Under the pieces are notes generated by a model. It saw only the letters and a list, made by a program, of their open reading frames with translations, did not search any database and was not told where the DNA came from. The position numbers and the translations under genes were made by a program. Below, one piece after another: positions 50,488 through 59,423 of a stretch of DNA of 64,000 nucleotides; the stretch's first letter is position 1, and every line of letters begins with the position of its first letter. Origin of the DNA: Gillisella terrae (GTDB taxonomy: Bacteria; Pseudomonadota; Alphaproteobacteria; Rhizobiales; Rhizobiaceae); assembly GCF_004801395.1 (NCBI RefSeq), contig NZ_SSOA01000004.1:372001-436000 (forward strand), given 5' to 3'.

Positions 50488-52952
50488 TCTGCCGCGGCAA
50501 CCGTATGAGAGATTGTGCCGGATGGAATCCGGCAAACAACCGTCGTGCCCTGATTGGGGGCGCTGTTGATGGAGACGGAGCCATTGTGCAGAGACACAAA
50601 GCTTTCAACAATCGACAGCCCAAGGCCAGCACCTGAACGCTTGCCGCTCTTGGCATTGGAGGAGAAGCGTTTGAACACCGATGGCAGCATGTCTTCAGGA
50701 ATGCCGCAGCCGGTGTCGGTGACGGAAAACACGAAATCCGCACCTTCGCGCCAGCATTTCAGCACCACGGTTTCGCCTTCGCGCGAGAAATTCACGGCAT
50801 TGGTGACGATTTTGATCAAAATCTGCTTCAAGCGCTGCTGATCGGCAACGATCTCGCCAAGCTGCGGCGGTACCATGATCTCCAGTGTCACGCCACCTTC
50901 CTGCAAGCGGTCGGTCATCTGCATCGACACATCATCCAGCAGATCGGTCAGATCAATCTCGGAATAGTTCAGCCGCATGATGCCGGCGTCCACCGTTGCC
51001 AGATCGAGAATGTCGTTGACGATGGTGAGCAGCACCGAAGACGAGGTGGAAATATGATCAACATATTCCGCCTGTCGCTCGTTCAACGGGCCAATCGCCG
51101 AGGTTTTCAAAAGGTCGGTAAAGCCAATGATATTGGTCAGCGGTGAGCGCAGCTCATAAGACACATGCTGAACGAAGTCATTCTTCAGCTCATCGGCCTT
51201 GCGCAATGCTTCGTTCTTTTCCAGCAACGCGCGTTCTGCCCGCACACTGTCGGTGATGTTGACAAAGGTCAGCATGGTCTGGGCATTGGGCAGAGGCGTC
51301 ACACCATAGTCCAGCACCAAGCCGGACAGCAGCTCGATGGTGCCCTGGCTGGACGGGCGCTCATCTTCAAAGCTGGTGATCATCTTGCCAAAGGCGCGCC
51401 AGCCATCCGGCTTGTCATAGGAAGGAAGGCAGGCCGTCTCAATGCCGCGAATATGGGTGCCGGGCGCTGCTTCCGCCTCGGTAATGCCCCAGAGTGCCCG
51501 AAATGCAGGGTTGGACAGCCGGATCCGGCCATCGGGACCAAAGACCGCCACACCCTCGGACAGGTGATCAATGGTTTCGCCCTGCACCTGCACCAGCGTG
51601 TTGTAGCGGGTTTCCAGATCGACCTGCTCGGTGAGGTTTTCGAACACCCAGGTTGCGCCGCCTTGCGGATGGGCAGAGGCAATGACGCGCAAGGTCTGGC
51701 CATTGGGCAGATGCCACAGCACGGTTTGGGTATCGATGGAGCGATAGACCGAAAGGGTGTTCTCTTTCCAGGCTTTCCAGCTCAATTGTTCCGGCAATTT
51801 GCCAGCGCTGCGCAGTCGGTCCAGCAATTCACTATGGTCAGGACGCGATTCCAGAAAGGCGAGATCGAGATCCCAAAGCTGCTGGAAGGCCTGATTGTAA
51901 AACTGCAATTTCCGTTCGCCATCGAAAATCGCCACCGGCGTGGCCAGATGATCCAGCGTTTCGGCGTGGCTTTTCAAGGTGCGGTTCAGCTCTTCGCGCA
52001 AAGCCTCTTCGCGCGAAACATTGATCGCCATGCCGCAAGAGCCGTTGGGCGTTTTTGTATCAACCACGTCAAAGAAGGTGCGGTTGCCATGCACGACGGT
52101 GGATACCGTATCGATAAACGGCGAAACCGGGGTCATGGTGGCGCGAATTTTCTCGCGGGTGATGGTGTTGAGAATTTCGCGACCCTCAAGCACCGCCTGA
52201 TCTGGCGTGAGCGTTTCCACGGCATCGCTATAGGCCTGATTGACCCAGATCAGCTTGCCATTGTTGTCGCGCTGCCAAACCGGCTGCTCCACCGATTCCA
52301 GAAGACCCTCAAAGGATTCAATGGTCGATGTCAGGCGGGCCTTTTCAATTTTCAGCTCGGCCAGTTCGGCACGCAGATTGTTGAGTGCCACAAAGCGGGC
52401 AAAGGCGCGGCCACCGGAGACGCGACCTTGAACTTCCAGCACTTCATCTCGGTGGGTTTCAACAATCAGATCAAAGCTTTGGGCGTTGAAGCGCAATTTT
52501 TCAATGGCCTGATCGAGATCGGCGGCCGATGCCGGTTTAAGCCAGCGGCCAAAGGCCAGAAAGTCGGCTTCCTGCTGCGGTGCGCCGGTTTCAACCGGCA
52601 GGTGGCCGAGCTGTTCGGGTTTCTCAGCCTCGCCATCCCAGATCACGATCCGGCGGTTTTTATCGGCAATCAGCGCCTGATAGCGGGAAATGCGCTGGTT
52701 GGCCTCAGAAAGGGCCGTGCGCGCTTCCTGGCTTTCGGCCCAAACGGTGTTGCGCTGACGCACCAGCCAGAGCGTGGACAAAAGCGTTGCTGAAATCGCA
52801 CCAATGACCAGTGAGAAGCCGATCATTTCTGCGGATGAAAATGTGTCGGTGCCGATCAAGCTGTGCGCAAACACAGGTTCCGTGCCAAACACGCCACCCG
52901 TGATGCCTAAAGCACTGCCGCGAAGCATTGTGCCGCACCGCAGCCAACGCAT
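50484..52952 (-). CDS. divL: DivL-type PAS-domain pseudo-histidine kinase (Tyr in place of phospho-His)
   Basis: A cell-cycle kinase-like regulator; in Caulobacter DivL controls CckA and hence CtrA through DivK. It has about 822 residues from 52952; starts at 53018 and 53081 are possible but extend into poorly coding sequence. Seen: one membrane helix (EMIGFSLVIGAISATLLSTL), three PAS-like regions (LLESVEQPVWQRDNNGKLIW, ATPVAIFDGERKLQFYNQAF, SEGVAVFGPDGRIRLSNPAF), then the H-box as HVSYELRSPL, where SHELRTPL is usual. The Tyr is codon 51158-51156. N box, DTGCGIPED and GAGLGLSIV are kept. Coupled to tsaE/amgK. Confidence 0.88.
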   Translation of the reverse strand: MRWLRCGTMLRGSALGITGGVFGTEPVFAHSLIGTDTFSSAEMIGFSLVIGAISATLLSTLWLVRQRNTVWAESQEARTALSEANQRISRYQALIADKNRRIVIWDGEAEKPEQLGHLPVETGAPQQEADFLAFGRWLKPASAADLDQAIEKLRFNAQSFDLIVETHRDEVLEVQGRVSGGRAFARFVALNNLRAELAELKIEKARLTSTIESFEGLLESVEQPVWQRDNNGKLIWVNQAYSDAVETLTPDQAVLEGREILNTITREKIRATMTPVSPFIDTVSTVVHGNRTFFDVVDTKTPNGSCGMAINVSREEALREELNRTLKSHAETLDHLATPVAIFDGERKLQFYNQAFQQLWDLDLAFLESRPDHSELLDRLRSAGKLPEQLSWKAWKENTLSVYRSIDTQTVLWHLPNGQTLRVIASAHPQGGATWVFENLTEQVDLETRYNTLVQVQGETIDHLSEGVAVFGPDGRIRLSNPAFRALWGITEAEAAPGTHIRGIETACLPSYDKPDGWRAFGKMITSFEDERPSSQGTIELLSGLVLDYGVTPLPNAQTMLTFVNITDSVRAERALLEKNEALRKADELKNDFVQHVSYELRSPLTNIIGFTDLLKTSAIGPLNERQAEYVDHISTSSSVLLTIVNDILDLATVDAGIMRLNYSEIDLTDLLDDVSMQMTDRLQEGGVTLEIMVPPQLGEIVADQQRLKQILIKIVTNAVNFSREGETVVLKCWREGADFVFSVTDTGCGIPEDMLPSVFKRFSSNAKSGKRSGAGLGLSIVESFVSLHNGSVSINSAPNQGTTVVCRIPSGTISHTVAAAE

Positions 52953-53159
52953 GGCTTTTTGACCGATCACGCGCCCGCCATTCGCACCGTGATGTGTCAA
53001 CCTCAACACAGGCGTCATTCCGGCACGCAGAATGTTACCCGTCCTTCCCCGCAGGAACGGGTATTTCGTATGAACCGTCATTTCCGGTCTGTCTCCGTCC
53101 TATTGCCGCATCTTTGACAAGACATCCCCATTTCATGTGCCAATTTAGCGCAACTCCAG

Positions 53160-53290
53160 TTTTAAAAAACGCAGGCATCAACTGCGTTTGAAAATTAGAA
53201 CCGCACAAGTGCATCCCTTTTGGGGAAGAAGCCGAACAGAAACCAATTGTCTGTCCACCTCCGCGCACTCACGTTGGCACGCGAATCAAG
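53160..53290 (-). ncRNA. candidate small RNA between ahcY and divL (unnamed)
   Basis: On minus a hairpin AAACGCAG-7 nt-CTGCGTTT followed by TTTAAA (53189-53160) lies about 200 bases past the ahcY terminator and about 200 before divL, with nothing to terminate on that strand in between. That pattern fits a small RNA ending near 53160. A convincing promoter was not found, so the 5' end is a guess and the hairpin may instead be a divL leader element. Confidence 0.3.
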
Positions 53291-53304
53291 TGTTAAAACA
53301 ATAC

Positions 53305-53313
53305 TGTGGATAA
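53305..53313 (-). promoter_or_regulatory. DnaA box upstream of divL
   Basis: Exact TTATCCACA on minus. The only exact box seen outside the origin interval in the gaps examined. It lies about 350 bases before the chosen divL start. Confidence 0.45.
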
Positions 53314-53335
53314 GATTTGGCGGGAAGGGGTAGGG

Positions 53336-53371
53336 CGAAAAAAGAAATCGCGGCCTTTGTCAAGACCGCGA
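53336..53371 (-). terminator. ahcY terminator
   Basis: On minus TCGCGG and CCGCGA around 12 bases, followed by TTTCTTTTTT. Confidence 0.8.
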
Positions 53372-53402
53372 CCTCTATATCTTGTGGGTATATGGTTAAT
53401 AA

Positions 53403-54803
53403 TTAGTATCTGTAGTGGTCAGCCTTGAATGGGCCAGCCGGAGTGACGCCAATATAGGCAGCCTGTTCTTCAGAAAGAACCGAGAGCTTCACGCCGAGCT
53501 TTTCGAGATGCAGGCGGGCTACCTTTTCATCGAGGTGCTTGGGCAAAACGTAAACCCGATTCTCGTAGGCATCTGGCTTGGTGAACAGCTCGATCTGGGC
53601 CAGAACCTGATTGGTGAAGGAAGCGCTCATCACAAACGATGGGTGGCCTGTGGCATTGCCAAGGTTGAGCAAACGGCCCTCGGAGAGCAGGATCATGCGG
53701 TTGCCAGCCGGGAAGGTGATCATGTCCACCTGTGGCTTGATGTTGGTCCAGGTCATGTTCTTGAGAGCGGTGACCTGAATTTCATTGTCGAAGTGGCCGA
53801 TGTTGCCAACAATCGCCATATCCTTCATCTCGCGCATGTGCTCGATGCGGATCACGTCCTTGTTGCCGGTGGTGGTGATGAAAATGTCAGCCGTCTTGGC
53901 AACATCTTCCAATGTCACCACTTCAAAGCCATCCATGGCGGCCTGAAGCGCGCAGATCGGGTCAACTTCCGTGACCTTCACGCGGGCACCCGCGCCGATC
54001 AGGGATGCAGCGCAGCCCTTGCCAACGTCGCCATAGCCGCAGACCACGGCAACCTTGCCAGCCATCATCACGTCGGTTGCACGGCGAATGCCGTCGACCA
54101 GCGATTCCTTGCAGCCGTATTTGTTGTCGAACTTGGACTTGGTGACCGAGTCATTGACGTTGATGGCCGGGAAAGGCAGCAGGCCCTTCTGGCTCAACTG
54201 GTACAGACGGTTCACACCTGTGGTGGTTTCTTCGGTCACGCCCTTGATGGCATCGCGCTGCTTGGTGAAGAAGCCCGGTGTTGCAGCCAGGCGCTTCTTG
54301 ATCTGAGCAAACAGGATTTCTTCTTCTTCCGAAGACGGGTTCACCAGAACATTCTCGCCCGCCTCGGCGCGGGCACCGAGCAGGATGTACATGGTGGCAT
54401 CGCCGCCATCGTCGAGGATCATGTTGGAAGGCTGACCATCGGCCCACTGGAAGATCTTGTCGGTGTATTCCCAGTATTCGGTGAGGCTTTCACCCTTGAT
54501 GGCAAACACTGGAACGCCAGAGGCTGCAATGGCAGCAGCAGCATGGTCCTGCGTCGAGAAGATGTTGCATGATGCCCAGCGAACCTCTGCACCCAGCGCG
54601 GTGAGGGTTTCAATCAGCACGGCTGTCTGAATGGTCATGTGCAGGGAGCCGCTGATGCGTGCGCCCTTCAAAGGCTTGGTTTCGCCCAGTTCGCGGCGGC
54701 AGGCCATCAGGCCCGGCATTTCCGTTTCAGCAATATCAAGCTCCTTGCGACCGTAATCGGCAAGAGTGATATCGGCGACGATGTAATCCTGTGCATTGCT
54801 CAT
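53403..54803 (-). CDS. ahcY: adenosylhomocysteinase
   Basis: NAD-dependent reversible hydrolysis of S-adenosylhomocysteine to homocysteine and adenosine, clearing the by-product of methylation. It has 466 residues. Seen: [19 protein letters not shown] near 80, the NAD motif [20 protein letters not shown] near 240, and the C-terminal KADHYRY typical of the family. Start at 54803 ([11 protein letters not shown]) with GGAG upstream. It has an operator-like palindrome at 54938-54963 and no PTS gene between; its own terminator follows. Confidence 0.97.
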   Translation of the reverse strand: MSNAQDYIVADITLADYGRKELDIAETEMPGLMACRRELGETKPLKGARISGSLHMTIQTAVLIETLTALGAEVRWASCNIFSTQDHAAAAIAASGVPVFAIKGESLTEYWEYTDKIFQWADGQPSNMILDDGGDATMYILLGARAEAGENVLVNPSSEEEEILFAQIKKRLAATPGFFTKQRDAIKGVTEETTTGVNRLYQLSQKGLLPFPAINVNDSVTKSKFDNKYGCKESLVDGIRRATDVMMAGKVAVVCGYGDVGKGCAASLIGAGARVKVTEVDPICALQAAMDGFEVVTLEDVAKTADIFITTTGNKDVIRIEHMREMKDMAIVGNIGHFDNEIQVTALKNMTWTNIKPQVDMITFPAGNRMILLSEGRLLNLGNATGHPSFVMSASFTNQVLAQIELFTKPDAYENRVYVLPKHLDEKVARLHLEKLGVKLSVLSEEQAAYIGVTPAGPFKADHYRY

Positions 54804-54937
54804 GGCGTTCTCCAGACCGGGATTGAACCGCAGGCCTGCCAACTGGTTTCAAACAGGAGGCAGGCAAGCGACGCCCACCATTCAAGGCAGGCCATTGCAA
54901 CCGGTGTATCAGGGAAAGCCGATGATGGCAATAATCA

Positions 54938-54963
54938 CATAAAGAGGTCTTTATATCTTTATG
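54938..54963. promoter_or_regulatory. operator-like palindrome upstream of ahcY
   Basis: ATAAAGA-GG-TCTTTAT (54939-54945, 54948-54954), with CATAAAGA and TCTTTATG also paired over the longer span (54938-54945 and 54956-54963). It lies between the HPr stop and the ahcY start. It resembles palindromes that, from memory, are attributed to ArsR-type SAM/SAH-responsive regulators in rhizobia; the regulator is not in this window. Confidence 0.55.
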
Positions 54964-54974
54964 TTGTTCTTGGT

Positions 54975-55250
54975 TTACATTTCCTCGCCAAACTTGTCGG
55001 CAACCAGCGCATCCAAAGTGTCAAGCGCCTTTTCGGCATCTACGCCCGATGTTGTCACGGTAATGGTGCAGCCAGGGCTGGCCGCCAGCATCATCAGGCC
55101 CATGATGGAGGTGCCGCCCACCGTGGTTCCGTCCTTGGAGACGTGAACCGTGGCCTCAAATGCTTGTACCGTCTGTACAAATTTGGCCGAAGCGCGGGCA
55201 TGGAGGCCGCGCTTGTTGATGATGAGCAGGTCTCGTGTAAAGGACGTCAT
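54975..55250 (-). CDS. HPr family phosphocarrier protein
   Basis: Phosphocarrier of the regulatory PTS. It has 91 residues. Seen: the phospho-His in NKRGLHARASAKFVQ (His17) and a serine region GTSIMGLMMLAASPG near 46-60 matching the HprK target site of HPr. Together with an EIIA-Man type protein and a short HprK it forms the regulatory PTS of rhizobia, which has no sugar transporter. It begins 14 bases after the EIIA gene and is therefore co-transcribed. Confidence 0.9.
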   Translation of the reverse strand: MTSFTRDLLIINKRGLHARASAKFVQTVQAFEATVHVSKDGTTVGGTSIMGLMMLAASPGCTITVTTSGVDAEKALDTLDALVADKFGEEM

Positions 55251-55264
55251 GCTGGAAGTGGTTC

Positions 55265-55666
55265 CTATTTGCCGCTCAAAACGCGGCTGGCCACGTTGAT
55301 ATATTTTCGCCCGGCCTCTGATGCATCAATCAGCGCCTTTTCCATATCATTTTCGCCACGCACACCGGCCAGCTTGATCAGCATCGGCAGATTAACACCG
55401 GCAATCACTTCAATCCGGCCGGTATTCATCACCGAAATGGCCATATTGGATGGTGTGCCACCAAACATGTCGGTGAGGATAATGACGCCATGGCCATCAT
55501 CGGCACGCAGCACAGCATCCAGAATATCCTGGCGGCGCTGATCCATATCATCTTCTGCACCAATACAGATTGTTTCAATGAATTTCTGCGGACCAACAAC
55601 GTGTTCCACGGCATAATGAAACTCTTCAGCCAGCTTGCCATGGGTGACAAGCACAAGTCCGATCAT
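55265..55666 (-). CDS. PTS EIIA component, mannose family (regulatory PTS)
   Basis: Phosphorylated by HPr at an N-terminal histidine; serves regulation rather than transport here. It has 133 residues. Seen: MIGLVLVTHGKLAEEFHYAV with His9 as the phosphoacceptor and VIILTDMFGGTPSNMAI near 59, both typical of EIIA-Man (DMFGGTPSN). No EIIB/C/D is nearby. HPr follows at once. hprK lies upstream, past a 389-base gap. Confidence 0.9.
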   Translation of the reverse strand: MIGLVLVTHGKLAEEFHYAVEHVVGPQKFIETICIGAEDDMDQRRQDILDAVLRADDGHGVIILTDMFGGTPSNMAISVMNTGRIEVIAGVNLPMLIKLAGVRGENDMEKALIDASEAGRKYINVASRVLSGK

Positions 55667-56055
55667 TCGCTTATAGCTCCCTGCTCAACTGCTGACGGCC
55701 AGTTATCGCACTGCAAAAGGCCCGTTTACCCGTCTGTTGATCGAAGATCAATCGCCTTGCCCGCCACAATCTCAAAAGCCACTTCATTCCAGCATCCAAC
55801 AGCGTAGACACACCGTTCATGATTTGGAATTCCTCTCAACTGGATGGCTATCTTGGCGATGAAAACGTGAAGTGCAAGCATAAAATATTTGCATGCTGCC
55901 CATGTTTTGCATTTGTCAAAAAAAATTGGGCAGGTTTTGATAAAACGGTCAAAATCGGGGATCATCGAAGTGGGTACATGTGAGGGGCAAATCTGAGGGG
56001 GGAAACAGGGAGCCTGTGCCGCTCGCCGAAATGGCGAACATGATTGATGTTGCCT
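55667..56055. other. intergenic region hprK | EIIA
   Basis: 389 bases between two minus-strand genes. It likely carries the promoter of the EIIA-HPr operon; a TTGACA on minus lies at 55919-55914, but a matching -10 is weak. A 79-codon reading frame at 55726-55965 was not accepted. I see no repeat or strong terminator for hprK. Confidence 0.4.
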
Positions 56056-56529
56056 TCAAAAAGGGGCGTGCTGACCGCCCATACGGCTTTGCATGAGGTT
56101 TTTAACCATGGCCACATCGGGGTTGAAGTCGGCGCACAGTCGCAAAACCGGAAGAGACATCTGCGGCAGGATTTCCATGGTTTCATAAAGGTTTGGCAGA
56201 CGCTCCGTATCACTCCCTGCTGAGACCGGCATCAGCACGGCATCGATCACCGCAGAACGGATGCTGGGCATTTGAACAATGCCGCTGAAGCGGACCTCGA
56301 TCAAATCCCGGATGGTCTCGGCGCGATGGGCAAGCACTGTCCCAGTTTTTGGCTCGATCCAGATCTGGTCATCGCTGATCAAGGCTGCAAAAATCCCGGT
56401 TTGAGTGGCATTTGCCAACAATGTCCTTGCCAGGCGGGATTTTCCAGACCCGCTTGGTCCGACAATCAAAAACCCTTGCCGTCCCAGCACAATTCCCGTG
56501 GCATGGATGTTGATCCCGCTATTTTTCAT
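56056..56529 (-). CDS. hprK: HPr kinase/phosphorylase, short alphaproteobacterial form
   Basis: Phosphorylates and dephosphorylates HPr on serine. It has 157 residues, about half of the Gram-positive enzyme; the N-terminal domain is missing, as usual in alphaproteobacteria. Seen: Walker A VGPSGSGKSRLART (24-31 core), SDDQIWIEP near 52, and the C-terminal helix region. The start overlaps the chvG end by 11 bases, so it is translated with the sensor kinase, tying PTS control to ChvG/ChvI. Confidence 0.92.
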   Translation of the reverse strand: MKNSGINIHATGIVLGRQGFLIVGPSGSGKSRLARTLLANATQTGIFAALISDDQIWIEPKTGTVLAHRAETIRDLIEVRFSGIVQMPSIRSAVIDAVLMPVSAGSDTERLPNLYETMEILPQMSLPVLRLCADFNPDVAMVKNLMQSRMGGQHAPF

Positions 56530-58312
56530 GGGTGCCTGGATCGGCAGGCAGGGTCAGAATGAAGCGCGCACCCAGAACTTTGCCGGTGTTTTCTTCAATA
56601 ATATTCTCTGCCCGCAGCGATCCGCCATGGGCTTCGGCAATCTGGCGGCTGATGGACAGGCCGAGGCCAGAGTTTTGGCCAAAGCTTTCGCCATCGGGCC
56701 GGTCGGTGTAGAAGCGCTCAAAAATCCGGTCGATGTCCTCGGCCTGAATGCCCGGACCATTATCCTCCACCGTGACGATGCAGCGGCTGCGGGTGCGCGA
56801 GAGCCGCACCGAAATCAGGCCTTCTTTTTCCGGCACGAAGGAGCGGGCATTCTCGATCAGATTGGTGATAATCTGACCGATACGAAGGTCATGACCTTCA
56901 ACAATATAGCGTGCTTTCTGATTCTGTTTATGCTCCAGCACATATTCGATTTTCACCGGCTTCTTGTTGCTGCGGATCTGGCGCGAGATCTCGACCATAT
57001 TGCCAAGCACCACCTCCATATCAACAGGTGACGCATCGGAACGGGCAAGCTCGGCATCCAGGCGCGATGCATCGGAAATATCGCTGATCAAGCGATCAAG
57101 GCGGCGAACGTCATGCTGGATAATTTCATGCAGCCGTGCTTTCGAGGCATCGGTCTTGGCCACGGGTAGGGTTTCCACCGCACTTCGAAGCGAGGTGAGG
57201 GGATTTTTCAGCTCGTGGCTGACGTCGGCGGCAAAACTCTCAATGGCATCAATCCGGTCATAGAGCGCTGTGGTCATCTCGCGAATGGCGACGGACAGAT
57301 TGCCGATTTCATCCTGGCGGATGGAGAAATCCGGAATTTCCTCGCGCTCTCTGGCTCCGCGCCGCACCCGAATGGCCGCAGCCGAGAGACGGCGCAGCGG
57401 ATTGGCAATCGTGGACGACAACAACAGCGACAAAACGATGTTCACCAGTGTGGCAACACCAAACACCCGCAGGATGGCAAGACGCTCGGCATGAACGATC
57501 TTGTCAATATCACCGGCCTGCGTTGACAGCAGCAGCACACCAAGAACGGCACGAAAACGCTGCACGGGAACGGCCACCGACACAATCAATTCGCCCTGTT
57601 CGGTCACCCGAACGACTGCGCCGCGCACGCCGGTCAGGGCGTTCATCACTTCCGGATAGATCGAGCCATCACCGCCGGGCGCTTCTTTATAGAGCGGAAC
57701 ATTGCCGGGCTGGAGCATGCGGTTAAACATTTTGCCAACCCAATCGCTCCAGCTTTCGGTATCGCCTTCAACGGGTTGCAGATCATAGCGCAAAACCTGT
57801 CCGCGTGAATAAAGATGGCGCGAATCCAGCAGCAGATTGGCATCGGCATCAAACAGGCGGGCGCGAGTGCGGGTTGGCGAAATCAGGCGCCGCAACACTG
57901 GTGCCACCCGCTCCGGGTTGATTGGAAACTCCAGATCCTCATCATTGGGCACAGGCGTAATGCTTTGCCCAGCCTGCAATTCCAGCAGCTTTTGCGGATC
58001 AATGGTGATGGAATTGGTATCCACAGACGCAGACGCCGCAATGGCCCCGGCAATGATTTCGCCCTGCGTCAGCAGGCTTTCCACCCGCGCATCAATCAGC
58101 CCCTCGCGGAACTGGTTGAGATACATGATGCCGCCCACCAGCACGATGAGTGCGGCAAGATTGAAAAACACGATGCGCCGGGTCAGGCTGGAAAAAACGG
58201 CATTGCCGAAAATCCGCCTGATCAGCGTGAAAGGGTGGGAAAAGGACAAGCGCCGTGAGGCTGGGCGACCTTCGCCCAGTTCATTATCCTTATCCGCAGT
58301 TCGTCTCATCAA
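56519..58312 (-). CDS. chvG: sensor histidine kinase ChvG (ExoS)
   Basis: Inner-membrane sensor of the acid and envelope-stress two-component system with ChvI, essential for host interaction in rhizobia and agrobacteria. It has 597 residues. Seen: a first helix near 45-65 (NLAALIVLVGGIMYLNQF), a long periplasmic loop, a second helix near 290, a HAMP region, then H-box ADVSHELKNPLTSLRSA, NLIENARSF, DNGPGIQAED and SGLGLSISRQIAEAHGG. The 3' end overlaps hprK. chvI is 47 bases upstream on the same strand. Confidence 0.96.
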   Translation of the reverse strand: MMRRTADKDNELGEGRPASRRLSFSHPFTLIRRIFGNAVFSSLTRRIVFFNLAALIVLVGGIMYLNQFREGLIDARVESLLTQGEIIAGAIAASASVDTNSITIDPQKLLELQAGQSITPVPNDEDLEFPINPERVAPVLRRLISPTRTRARLFDADANLLLDSRHLYSRGQVLRYDLQPVEGDTESWSDWVGKMFNRMLQPGNVPLYKEAPGGDGSIYPEVMNALTGVRGAVVRVTEQGELIVSVAVPVQRFRAVLGVLLLSTQAGDIDKIVHAERLAILRVFGVATLVNIVLSLLLSSTIANPLRRLSAAAIRVRRGAREREEIPDFSIRQDEIGNLSVAIREMTTALYDRIDAIESFAADVSHELKNPLTSLRSAVETLPVAKTDASKARLHEIIQHDVRRLDRLISDISDASRLDAELARSDASPVDMEVVLGNMVEISRQIRSNKKPVKIEYVLEHKQNQKARYIVEGHDLRIGQIITNLIENARSFVPEKEGLISVRLSRTRSRCIVTVEDNGPGIQAEDIDRIFERFYTDRPDGESFGQNSGLGLSISRQIAEAHGGSLRAENIIEENTGKVLGARFILTLPADPGTHEK

Positions 58313-58359
58313 GAGAGTAGCCTTTCAACCGTCATGTCAGCTCTGGTGTAGAGCAACGC

Positions 58360-59082
58360 TTACGCACTTTCGCGGAAGCGGTATCCTACGCCATAGAGCG
58401 TTTCAATCATGTCGAAATCATTGTCGGCCATTTTAAACTTTTTTCGCAATCGCTTGATGTGGCTGTCAATGGTGCGGTCATCAACATAGACCTGCTCATC
58501 ATAGGCGGCATCCATCAAGGCGTCGCGGCTCTTGACCACGCCGGGGCGCTGGGCCAGCGAATGCAGAATCAGAAATTCTGTGACGGTCAAGGTGACAGGT
58601 TCACCCTTCCAGGTGCAGGTGTGACGCTCCTGATCCATCACCAATTGCCCCCGCTCCAGATTGCGGGCCTGCTGTTCGGCGGCTGTTTTCACATTGCCAC
58701 CGGCGGCAGCACTTTCGCGGTTGGCGGCGCGGCGCAAAATCGCCTTGACGCGCTCGACCAGCAGGCGCTGGGAGAAAGGCTTGGTGATAAAGTCATCGGC
58801 ACCCATTTTCAGGCCAAACAACTCGTCAATCTCTTCATCCTTGGAGGTGAGGAAGATCACCGGCATATCGGATTTCTGCCGCAGACGGCGCAAAAGCTCC
58901 ATGCCGTCCATGCGTGGCATCTTGATGTCAAAAATTCCAAGGTGCGGGGGGCGCGCCAAAAGTCCATCGAGCGCTGATGCGCCATCGGTATAGGTTTCCA
59001 CCTTATAGCCTTCCGCCTCCAGAGCAATGGATACGGACGTCAGGATATTCCGGTCGTCGTCAACCAGCGCGATTGTTTGCAT
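58360..59082 (-). CDS. chvI: response regulator ChvI
   Basis: OmpR-type DNA-binding partner of ChvG. It has 240 residues. Seen: receiver [13 protein letters not shown] with phospho-acceptor Asp52 in [32 protein letters not shown] and FITKPFSQ with the switch Lys, then a winged-helix domain with [18 protein letters not shown] near 200. The start at 59082 ([10 protein letters not shown]) has GGAG nine bases upstream; one six codons earlier is possible. It is divergent from pckA. Confidence 0.96.
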   Translation of the reverse strand: MQTIALVDDDRNILTSVSIALEAEGYKVETYTDGASALDGLLARPPHLGIFDIKMPRMDGMELLRRLRQKSDMPVIFLTSKDEEIDELFGLKMGADDFITKPFSQRLLVERVKAILRRAANRESAAAGGNVKTAAEQQARNLERGQLVMDQERHTCTWKGEPVTLTVTEFLILHSLAQRPGVVKSRDALMDAAYDEQVYVDDRTIDSHIKRLRKKFKMADNDFDMIETLYGVGYRFRESA

Positions 59083-59423
59083 TCGGCTTATCTCCGTCAT
59101 CTTTATGCGTCTCCGGCTTTCCAGCCATCTCGTGATCAATGGTCCCTGCTGAAAAGCTTCATGAGGGTAAAGGTGGAACAAATTGTGGCAAAGATAAAGG
59201 GGCAGATGCGGATGATCTCGCCATCAGCATGAGAGATGAAAAAATCGTCAGACATCGCCCGCTTGAAATTGAACCGATTTAAAAACTGGCATATCAGTTT
59301 AAACCGATTAAATATATGATTTTATTGGATTTTATTGAAATTTCACCCTTGCAAATTTAAAATCTAAGCTCTAGCGTTAAGTCATATTCATACCGCCAAT
59401 CCTGCCAAAAAAGGAAATATCTC
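59083..59423. other. divergent regulatory region chvI | pckA
   Basis: 341 bases. The part nearer pckA (59260-59400) is AT-rich and holds the two operator-like sites at 59269-59312 and the pckA ribosome site AAGGA. The part nearer chvI shows no named element. Confidence 0.5.
59269..59312. promoter_or_regulatory. two similar operator-like sites upstream of pckA
   Basis: TTGAACCGATTTAAA at 59269-59283 and TTTAAACCGATTAAA at 59298-59312, 29 bases apart start to start. They share AACCGATT and palindromic TTTAA/TTAAA ends. Between them AAACTG-6 nt-CAGTTT also pairs. The layout suits a LacI-family repressor such as PckR, known to act on pckA in Sinorhizobium; the match to its exact motif is from inference. 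Confidence 0.55.

Larger units (their letters stand above)
52953..53402. other. ahcY | divL intergenic region
   Basis: 450 bases between two minus-strand genes (ahcY then divL). It holds the ahcY terminator (53336-53371), one exact DnaA box (53305-53313), a hairpin with T-run on minus (53160-53190), and the likely divL promoter somewhere in 52960-53160. Reading frames into 53081 exist but look like chance extension of divL. Confidence 0.5.

Noticed and set aside
51156-51170. His in HVSY of the DivL homologue as the phosphate acceptor
   Set aside because: It lies three residues before the usual H-box position; the acceptor place is occupied by Tyr.
54804-54974. SAM-II or SAH riboswitch upstream of ahcY
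   Set aside because: I could not find the pseudoknot cores of either class. The leader shows only the palindrome at 54938-54963.
55726-55965. 79-codon minus-strand frame in the hprK | EIIA gap
   Set aside because: No ribosome site, odd composition (Cys, Lys, Phe-rich) and no recognised family. It might be a decayed gene, but nothing supports that.
59269-59312. CtrA box (TTAA-7-TTAA) before pckA
   Set aside because: The TTAA pairs here are five bases apart, not seven, and the symmetry fits a LacI-type palindrome better.
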